Origin: Burkholderia pyrrocinia
GTDB taxonomy: Bacteria; Pseudomonadota; Gammaproteobacteria; Burkholderiales; Burkholderiaceae
Length of the DNA stretch: 64,000 nt
Direction: 5' to 3'
Assembly (NCBI RefSeq): GCF_022809715.1
Contig: NZ_CP094459.1
Span: 3,100,001 to 3,164,000 of the forward strand
Below, piece after piece: positions 57,503-64,000 of this stretch. The notes under the pieces were generated by a model that made no database searches, was not told the DNA's origin, and saw only the letters and a list, made by a program, of their open reading frames with translations. The position numbers and the translations under genes are program-made. The stretch's first letter is position 1. Every line of letters begins with the position of its first letter.

Positions 57503-57942
57503 GGCTGCCTCGAATCGGTCGTTCGTTGAATTTCCTCGCGCACCGCATTGTGCAGCAGCGAGGCCTGCGCGGCGCGCGTGCGCAGCAGCGCCTCGGACAC
57601 GCCGCGCTGGCGCGGCGCCCACACGGGCTGCGGGAAATGGGCGTCGTTCGAGAAGCGCGGGATCACGTGCCAGTGCACATGCGGCACCATGTTGCCGAGG
57701 CTCGCGAGATTCACCTTGTTCGGCTGCATCACGCGGCGCACGGCCCGCTCGACCGCGTAGACCACGCGCATCAGATGTGCCCGCTCGGGCTCGCCGAGAT
57801 CGGAAAACTCAGCCACGTGCGCACCCCAGATCACCCGGCAGAAGCCCGGGTAGTCGTGCTCGCCCGTTGCCAGCACGACGCGCAGCGCGTCGTCCCGCCA
57901 GAGCAGCTCGCCGCCGTCTTCACGGCAAAACACGCATTCCAT
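57499..57942 (-). CDS. HIT-family hydrolase
   Basis: The 147-residue protein has the histidine triad HVHWHVIPR near residue 95 and a zinc-ready MECVFCREDGGELLW start. HIT proteins hydrolyse nucleotidyl-phosphoramidates or dinucleoside polyphosphates. ATG at 57942 with GGGAG upstream was chosen over in-frame ATGs at 57954 and 57996. It overlaps DUF971 by the ATGA-type junction, so the two are coupled. Confidence 0.93.
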   Translation of the reverse strand: MECVFCREDGGELLWRDDALRVVLATGEHDYPGFCRVIWGAHVAEFSDLGEPERAHLMRVVYAVERAVRRVMQPNKVNLASLGNMVPHVHWHVIPRFSNDAHFPQPVWAPRQRGVSEALLRTRAAQASLLHNAVREEIQRTTDSRQP

Positions 57943-58029
57943 CGTCGCTCCCATGTGGGCGGGCGCCCGCGCATCGGCGCCGGCGCCCGCTCTCATCCCA
58001 AGCCCGGTCGGGCGGTCGTCATGCCCGCA

Positions 58030-61000
58030 TTAGACCAGCACGCGCTCGATCCCGCCATGGTTCGCCCGTGCGACATAATCGGCCATCCAGTTCTCGCCGA
58101 GCACCTGGCGCGCGATCTCGACCACGATGTAGTCGGCCTCGATGTTCGCATCCTCGTTGTAGCGCGACAGGCCCTGCAGGCACGACGGGCAGCTCGTCAG
58201 GATCTTCACGTCCGGGCCGTTCGCGGCCGCTGCGGCCGGCGCCGGCGCATCGCCGGCGACGACCGGGATGCTGCGCAGCTTCGCCGCGCCCTTGCGGATT
58301 TCCTCTTCCTTGCGGAAGCGGACCTGCGTCGACACGTCCGGGCGCGTGACCGCGAGCGTGCCCGATTCGCCGCAGCAACGGTCGTTCTTCTCGATCTTGT
58401 AGCCGTCCTTCTCCGCGCCCATCAGCTCGTTGACGAGCTTGACCGGGTCCATCGTCTTGATCGGCGTGTGGCACGGGTCGTGATACATGTAGCGCGTGCC
58501 CGTCACGCCGTCGAGCTTCATCCCCTTCTCGAGCAGGAACTCGTGGATGTCGATGATCCGGCAGCCGGGGAAGATCTTGTCGAATTCATAGCCGGCGAGC
58601 TGGTCGTAACACGTGCCGCACGACACGACCACTGTCTTGATGTCGAGGTAGTTCAGCGTGTTCGCGACGCGGTGGAACAGCACGCGGTTGTCGGTGACGA
58701 TCTTCTCGGCCTTGTCGTACTGCCCCGCGCCGCGCTGCGGATAACCGCAGCACAGGTAGCCCGGCGGCAGCACCGTCTGCACGCCGGCTTCCCACAGCAT
58801 CGCCTGCGTCGCCAGGCCGACCTGCGAGAACAGGCGCTCGGAGCCGCAGCCCGGGAAGTAGAACACCGCTTCCGAATCGACGGTCGTCGCTTTCGGGTTG
58901 CGGATGATCGGCACGATCTTGTTGTCCTCGATGTCGAGCAGCGCGCGCGCCGTCTTCTTCGGCAGGTTGCCCGGCATCTTCTTGTTGACGAAGTGGATCA
59001 CCTGCTGGACGACGGGCGGCTTGCCGACGGTCGCCGGCGGGTGCTGCGTCTGCTTCTTCACGACGTTCTTCAGCATGTCGTTCGCGAAGCGCTGCACCTT
59101 GTAGCCGACGCCCATCATCACGCTGCGCGCGGCGTTGATCGTCTGCGGATTGGTCGCGTTCAGGAAGAACATGCCCGCCGCGCTGCCCGGGTTGAACTTC
59201 TTCTTGCCCATCTTGCGCAACAGGTTGCGCATGTTCATCGTGACGTCGCCGAAGTCGATCTTCACCGGGCACGGCGTCGCGCACTTGTGGCACACCGTGC
59301 AATGGTCGGCCACGTCGTTGAACTCGTCCCAGTGCTTGATCGACACGCCGCGGCGCGTCTGTTCCTCGTACAGGAACGCCTCGATCAGCAGCGACGTCGC
59401 AAGGATCTTGTTGCGCGGGCTGTACAGCAGGTTCGCGCGCGGCACGTGGGTCGCGCACACCGGCTTGCACTTGCCGCAGCGCAGGCAGTCCTTCACCGAA
59501 TCGGCGATCGCGCCGATGTCGGACTGCTGCATGATCAGCGACTCGTAGCCCATCAGCCCGAAGCTCGGCGTATACGCGTTGCGAAGATCGGCGCCTTCGA
59601 GCAGCTTGCCCTTGTTGAAGCGGCCGTTCGGGTCGACGCGCTGCTTGTACGCGCGGAATTCGGCGATCTCGTCGTCGGTCAGGAACTCGAGCTTCGTGAT
59701 GCCGATCCCGTGCTCGCCGGAGATCACGCCGTCGAGCGAGCGCGCGAGCTTCATGATGCGTGCAACCGACGCGTGCGCGTCCTGCAGCATCTCGTAGTTG
59801 TCGGAGTTGACCGGGATGTTCGTATGGACGTTGCCGTCGCCCGCGTGCATGTGCAGCGCGACGAATACGCGGCCGCGCAGCACCTGCTTGTGGATCGCCT
59901 GCGCCTCGTCGAGGATCTGCTTGAACGCGCCGCCGTTGAAGATCGCGCGCAGCTCCGCGCGGATCTCCTGCTTCCACGAGATGCGGACCGTGCGGTCCTG
60001 CGTGATGTGGAACACGGTCGCGCCCGGCTGCTCGTCCGCGCGATCCGCGAACTTCTCGGCCAGCGCCTCGTAGCCGAGCTGCACGAGGTAGTGCTGCGCC
60101 TCGCGCAACGGCTGGTCGAGCCGGTCGCGCACGAATTCCCAGCGGGCACGCACGCGCTTGAGCAGCTCCAGAGCCTGCTGGACGCGGTCTTCGAGCAGCT
60201 CGGCGCTCGGGATCTCGTTCGCGTCGTCGGTCTTGCCGAGCGGCAGGTTGCCGCCGCGGAAGAACGCTTCGAGCGCGTCGACGAGCTGCAGCTTGTTCTT
60301 CAGCGACAGCTCGATGTTGATCCGCTCGATGCCGTCGGTGTACTCGCCCATCCGGTTCAGCGGGATGACGACGTCCTCGTTGATCTTGAACGCGTTCGTG
60401 TGCTTCGCAATCGCGGCCGTGCGGCTGCGGTCGAGCCAGAAGCGCTTGCGCGCCTCCGCGCTGACCGCGACGAAACCCTCGCCGCTCTTGCCGTTCGCCA
60501 TCCGGATCACTTCGGACGTCGCGTGCGCGACCGCATCCGCATCGTCGCCGACGATGTCGCCGATCAGCACCATCTTCGGGAACGAATTGCGCTTGCTCTT
60601 GGTCGCGTAGCCGACCGCGCGCAGGTAGCGCTCGTCGAGGTGCTCGAGGCCCGCGAGGATCGCGCCGCCCTGCTTCGACGTCTCGAACAGGTAGTCCTTG
60701 ATTTCGACGATGCTCGGGATCGCCTCGCGCGCCTGGCCGAAGAATTCGAGGCAGACGGTGCGCGTATGCGCGGGCATCTTGTGCAGCACCCAGCGCGCGG
60801 ACGTGATGAGCCCGTCGCAGCCTTCCTTCTGCACGCCCGGCAGGCCGGCGAGGAACTTGTCGGTCACGTCCTTGCCGAGCCCTTCCTTGCGGAACCGGCG
60901 GCCTTCGATCTCGAGCATCTCGGTGCGCAGCAGCTTCTCGCCCGGCGCGTACGCGCCGTCGAACCACTTCAGCTCGAAACGCGCGACCGCGATGTCGTGG

Positions 61001-62055
61001 ATCTTGCCCTGGTTGTGCTCGTGGCGCGTGACTTCGAGCCAGTTGCCGTCCGGGTCGACCATCCGCCACCAGGCCAGGTTGTCGAGCGCGGTGCCCCACA
61101 GCACGGCCTTCTTGCCGCCCGCGTTCATCGCGACGTTGCCGCCGATGCACGATGCGTCGAGCGAGGTCGGATCGACCGCGAACACGTAGCCGGCCGCCTC
61201 GGCCGCTTCGGTCACGCGGCGCGTGACGACGCCCGCGCCGGAGAAGATCGTCGGCACCTTGTGCGCGACGCCCGGCAGCTCGGTCAACTCGACCGCACCG
61301 AGCTGTTCGAGCTTCTCGGTGTTGATCACCGCGGAGAACGGCGTGAGCGGCACCGCGCCGCCCGTGTAGCCGGTGCCGCCGCCGCGCGGAATCACCGTCA
61401 GGCCGAGCTCGAAGCAGGCCTTGATCAGGCCCGCGATCTCGGCTTCGGTATCGGGCGTCAGCACGACGAACGGGTATTCGACGCGCCAGTCGGTCGCGTC
61501 GGTGACGTGCGACACGCGCGACAGCCCGTCGAAGCGGATGTTGTCCTTCTGCGTGCAGCGGCCGAGCGCCTTGGTCGCGCGGCGGCGCAGGTCGGCCATT
61601 TTCTCGAATTCGTCGGCGAACTCGTTGACCGCACGCTGCGCGGCGGCTTCGAGCATCTCGACGCGCAACGCGCGCTCGCGGCCCGCGTCGTCGCGGTGCG
61701 CGGTGAGATCCGCGCTGCGGCGCTTGCCGATCTCGGTCAGGCGGTGGTTCAGCGCCTCGATCAGCAGCGCGCGGCGCTTCGGGTTGTCGAGCAGGTCGTC
61801 CTGCAGGTACGGATTGCGCCGCACGACCCAGATATCGCCGAGCACTTCATACAGCATCCGTGCCGAGCGACCCGTACGGCGTTCGGCGCGCAGCTCGTCG
61901 AGCACCGACCACGCCTCTTCGCCGAGCAGGCGGATCACGATCTCGCGATCCGAGAAGGACGTGTAGTTGTAGGGGATCTCGCGCAACCGCGGCGCGGGGT
62001 CGGCGGCGACGGCGGCGGCCGCGCCATTCGGATCGAAAACTTGTGGTGCGTTCAT
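58030..62055 (-). CDS. Giant FAD/Fe-S dehydrogenase (D-lactate dehydrogenase/GlcD-GlcF-like fusion)
   Basis: In 1341 residues it joins a unique N-terminal domain (DUF3683-like, about 1-160), an FAD_binding_4 domain ([20 protein letters not shown] near residue 220), an FAD-oxidase C domain, two 4Fe-4S motifs ([11 protein letters not shown] near 856, [11 protein letters not shown] near 916), and two cysteine-rich CCG domains ([27 protein letters not shown]). This equals GlcD and GlcF fused. It probably oxidises a 2-hydroxyacid and passes electrons to quinone. It heads the minus-strand run toward HIT and ubiE. Confidence 0.9.
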   Translation of the reverse strand: MNAPQVFDPNGAAAAVAADPAPRLREIPYNYTSFSDREIVIRLLGEEAWSVLDELRAERRTGRSARMLYEVLGDIWVVRRNPYLQDDLLDNPKRRALLIEALNHRLTEIGKRRSADLTAHRDDAGRERALRVEMLEAAAQRAVNEFADEFEKMADLRRRATKALGRCTQKDNIRFDGLSRVSHVTDATDWRVEYPFVVLTPDTEAEIAGLIKACFELGLTVIPRGGGTGYTGGAVPLTPFSAVINTEKLEQLGAVELTELPGVAHKVPTIFSGAGVVTRRVTEAAEAAGYVFAVDPTSLDASCIGGNVAMNAGGKKAVLWGTALDNLAWWRMVDPDGNWLEVTRHEHNQGKIHDIAVARFELKWFDGAYAPGEKLLRTEMLEIEGRRFRKEGLGKDVTDKFLAGLPGVQKEGCDGLITSARWVLHKMPAHTRTVCLEFFGQAREAIPSIVEIKDYLFETSKQGGAILAGLEHLDERYLRAVGYATKSKRNSFPKMVLIGDIVGDDADAVAHATSEVIRMANGKSGEGFVAVSAEARKRFWLDRSRTAAIAKHTNAFKINEDVVIPLNRMGEYTDGIERINIELSLKNKLQLVDALEAFFRGGNLPLGKTDDANEIPSAELLEDRVQQALELLKRVRARWEFVRDRLDQPLREAQHYLVQLGYEALAEKFADRADEQPGATVFHITQDRTVRISWKQEIRAELRAIFNGGAFKQILDEAQAIHKQVLRGRVFVALHMHAGDGNVHTNIPVNSDNYEMLQDAHASVARIMKLARSLDGVISGEHGIGITKLEFLTDDEIAEFRAYKQRVDPNGRFNKGKLLEGADLRNAYTPSFGLMGYESLIMQQSDIGAIADSVKDCLRCGKCKPVCATHVPRANLLYSPRNKILATSLLIEAFLYEEQTRRGVSIKHWDEFNDVADHCTVCHKCATPCPVKIDFGDVTMNMRNLLRKMGKKKFNPGSAAGMFFLNATNPQTINAARSVMMGVGYKVQRFANDMLKNVVKKQTQHPPATVGKPPVVQQVIHFVNKKMPGNLPKKTARALLDIEDNKIVPIIRNPKATTVDSEAVFYFPGCGSERLFSQVGLATQAMLWEAGVQTVLPPGYLCCGYPQRGAGQYDKAEKIVTDNRVLFHRVANTLNYLDIKTVVVSCGTCYDQLAGYEFDKIFPGCRIIDIHEFLLEKGMKLDGVTGTRYMYHDPCHTPIKTMDPVKLVNELMGAEKDGYKIEKNDRCCGESGTLAVTRPDVSTQVRFRKEEEIRKGAAKLRSIPVVAGDAPAPAAAAANGPDVKILTSCPSCLQGLSRYNEDANIEADYIVVEIARQVLGENWMADYVARANHGGIERVLV

Positions 62056-62633
62056 GTTCGGACGACTCGGAGGGCCGATACCCCGTGCACGGGCGTCGGC
62101 AAGCGCGTGGGCGCAATCTTGGGGAAATCTGTTCTGTTACCAGGCGCGCGGCTGTCCTTCATGGGGCCGGAGCGGGCGTTGATTCGCCCCTCCTGGCCGG
62201 CGACAGGGCCTGGCGGCACTCGGAACCATCAGCACGATCGCGCGCGGCGCGCATGCCGTTCCGCCGCGGGGCTGGCTGCGCGCGGCGTCGGCTTCAACGG
62301 GGCGATCCGAGGGTGCCTCTGCATCTTCCGATCCTTGATTCAAAACGGAATTCTAACCCATGATCGGGCCATGCGTGACACGCCGGACAGGTCGTGGGGC
62401 TATCCCCGCCAGCCGCGCCAGGCCTGGTTCGGCGCGGATTCGTGCGATCATTCACCGCCCGTCCGGTCGGTAACCGCGCGGTTAAACCGGTAAAAACGGG
62501 ACGCCCGGCGTCGCGAATGCGCCGCCCGCGCGGCCCCGCGACCGCTCGCCCGGCATGCCGCTTGCGTGCGGGCGGACCCTTGGCGCTATCATTGATGCTT
62601 TACCGTCTGCTTCCGCACTGCACGCGAGCGCCC
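62056..62633. other. Divergent intergenic region, FAD dehydrogenase / ilvA
   Basis: No convincing gene is seen in 578 bases. It carries a nested dyad at 62463-62490 and, on the plus strand, a weak TATCAT hexamer at 62587-62592 that could serve ilvA. The length and dyad suggest regulated divergent promoters. Confidence 0.5.
62463..62490. promoter_or_regulatory. Nested palindrome, candidate operator
   Basis: TAACCGCGCGGTTA (62471-62484) is a perfect 14-nt palindrome, flanked by CCGGT (62463-62467) and ACCGG (62486-62490). Two further CGGT/ACCG words lie around it. Such symmetry fits a dimeric repressor site between divergent genes. Confidence 0.45.
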
Positions 62634-64000
62634 ATGGCATCCCACGATTACCTGAAGAAAATCCTCACCGCGCGCGTCTACGACGTCGCGATCGAGACGG
62701 AACTCGAACCCGCCCGCAACCTGTCGGCCCGGCTGCGCAATGCCGTCTACCTGAAGCGCGAGGACAACCAGCCGGTGTTCTCGTTCAAGCTGCGCGGCGC
62801 GTACAACAAGATGGCGCACATTCCGGCCGACGCGCTCGCGCGCGGCGTGATTACCGCGTCGGCCGGCAACCACGCGCAGGGCGTCGCGTTCTCGGCGGCC
62901 CGGATGGGCGTCAAGGCGGTGATCGTCGTACCCGTCACGACGCCGCAGGTGAAAGTGGACGCGGTGCGCGCGCACGGCGGCCCGGGCGTCGAGGTGATCC
63001 AGGCCGGCGAGTCGTACAGCGACGCGTACGCGCATGCGGTCAAGGTGCAGGAAGAGCGCGGCCTCACGTTCGTCCACCCGTTCGACGATCCTTACGTGAT
63101 CGCCGGCCAGGGCACCATCGCGATGGAGATCCTGCGCCAGCACCAGGGCCCGATCCACGCGATCTTCGTGCCGATCGGCGGCGGCGGCCTCGCGTCCGGC
63201 GTTGCCGCATACGTGAAGGCCGTGCGCCCGGAGATCAAGGTGATCGGCGTGCAGGCCAAGGATTCGTGCGCGATGGCGCAGTCGCTGAAGGCCGGTGAGC
63301 GCGTCGAGCTGACCGAGGTCGGCCTGTTCGCGGACGGCACCGCTGTGAAGCTCGTCGGCGAGGAAACCTTCCGGCTGTGCCGCGAATACCTGGACGGCGT
63401 CGTGACCGTCGACACCGACGCACTGTGCGCGGCGATCAAGGACGTGTTCCAGGATACCCGCAGCGTGCTCGAGCCGTCCGGCGCGCTCGCGGTCGCGGGC
63501 GCGAAGCTGTACGCGGAACGCGAGGGGATCGAGAACCAGGCGCTCGTCGCGGTCACGTCCGGCGCGAACATGAACTTCGACCGGATGCGCTTCGTCGCCG
63601 AGCGCGCGGAGGTCGGCGAGGCGCGCGAAGCCGTGTTCGCGGTCACGATCCCCGAGGAGCGCGGCAGCTTCAAGCGCTTTTGCTCGCTCGTCGGCGACCG
63701 CAACGTCACCGAGTTCAACTACCGGATCGCCGATGCGCAGTCCGCGCACATCTTCGTCGGCGTGCAGATCCGCCGGCGCGGCGAATCGGCGGAGATTGCC
63801 GCGAACTTCGAGTCGCACGGCTTCAAGAGCGTCGACCTGACGCACGACGAGCTGTCGAAGGAACATATCCGCTACATGGTCGGCGGCCGCTCGCCGCTCG
63901 CGCTCGACGAGCGCCTGTTCCGCTTCGAATTCCCGGAGCGGCCGGGCGCGCTGATGAAGTTCCTGTCGTCGATGGCGCCGGACTGGAACATCAGCCTGTT
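62634..64000 (+). CDS. ilvA: Threonine dehydratase, biosynthetic (N-terminal part, truncated by window end)
   Basis: IlvA deaminates threonine to 2-oxobutanoate, the first step of isoleucine synthesis. The visible 455 codons contain the PLP lysine in FSFKLRGAYNKM (K52), the glycine-rich PLP phosphate loop PIGGGGLASG near residue 183, the SGANMNFDR segment, and most of the two regulatory ACT-like domains that bind isoleucine. The gene runs off the right edge. ATG at 62634 is the natural start, with a weak GAGCG ribosome site. Confidence 0.96.
   Translation, partial: MASHDYLKKILTARVYDVAIETELEPARNLSARLRNAVYLKREDNQPVFSFKLRGAYNKMAHIPADALARGVITASAGNHAQGVAFSAARMGVKAVIVVPVTTPQVKVDAVRAHGGPGVEVIQAGESYSDAYAHAVKVQEERGLTFVHPFDDPYVIAGQGTIAMEILRQHQGPIHAIFVPIGGGGLASGVAAYVKAVRPEIKVIGVQAKDSCAMAQSLKAGERVELTEVGLFADGTAVKLVGEETFRLCREYLDGVVTVDTDALCAAIKDVFQDTRSVLEPSGALAVAGAKLYAEREGIENQALVAVTSGANMNFDRMRFVAERAEVGEAREAVFAVTIPEERGSFKRFCSLVGDRNVTEFNYRIADAQSAHIFVGVQIRRRGESAEIAANFESHGFKSVDLTHDELSKEHIRYMVGGRSPLALDERLFRFEFPERPGALMKFLSSMAPDWNISL

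Noticed and set aside
57526..62493. Open frame of 1655 codons on the plus strand
   Set aside because: It lies antisense to the HIT gene and the FAD/Fe-S dehydrogenase, which have clear motifs. Its Arg/His/Ala/Val-rich composition is the usual mirror of GC3-rich coding DNA.

Overview
This 64 kb window is high-GC chromosomal DNA that reads as Burkholderia, most likely the Burkholderia cepacia complex and its main chromosome. The basis is strong GC3 bias in almost every gene, a beta-proteobacterial gene order (glyQ-glyS-gmhB-plsC, lptD-surA-pdxA-rsmA beside amgK-murU, miaB-phoH-ybeY-corC-lnt, ubiE-ubiJ-ubiB) and the gene content. The assignment comes from recognition of families and order, not from a search. 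I found no rRNA, tRNA, CRISPR array or prophage.

Layout. 0-4.6 kb: an unidentified gene cut by the window edge, ribB behind an FMN riboswitch, an XRE-cupin regulator, and an MFS exporter divergent from a LysR regulator. 4.7-12.1 kb: miaB, phoH, ybeY, chaC, a tiny lipoprotein, corC and lnt, all on the plus strand (tRNA/rRNA maturation and lipoprotein acylation). 12.1-19.6 kb: a TPR-glycosyltransferase on the minus strand, then glyQ-glyS-gmhB-plsC and a zinc metalloprotease. 19.6-21.5 kb: the one clearly disturbed stretch. It holds a tnpB gene with an in-frame stop at a zinc-ribbon cysteine, a gloA with atypical AT-richer codon use, and fragments that look like remnants of displaced host genes. 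21.5-28.2 kb: a DMT transporter and the lptD-surA-pdxA-rsmA unit. 28.4-30.2 kb: amgK-murU peptidoglycan recycling. 30.3-35.5 kb: an Atm1-type ABC exporter, a YciA thioesterase, NarM, FdhD and a fatty-acid desaturase. 35.5-39.4 kb: cyoABCD for a quinol oxidase. 39.9-47.1 kb: a TetR-led fatty-acid beta-oxidation operon (acyl-CoA dehydrogenase, FadN-like bifunctional enzyme, thiolase, enoyl-CoA hydratase). 47.2-62.1 kb: a long minus-strand run with nudB and cardiolipin synthase, aspS, DUF502, FmdB, a TPMT-like methyltransferase, ubiB-ubiJ-Tim44-ubiE, DUF971, HIT and a 1341-residue FAD/Fe-S dehydrogenase. 62.6 kb to the end: the N-terminal part of threonine dehydratase ilvA.

Most of the window is core metabolism and envelope biogenesis. 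The strongest candidate for something unusual is 19.67-21.54 kb. There the predicted transposon end of tnpB is followed directly by codons for Q-K-K-A-H-stop on the minus strand. That resembles the C-terminus of a lactoylglutathione lyase, while a foreign-looking gloA sits about 1.2 kb away on the opposite strand.
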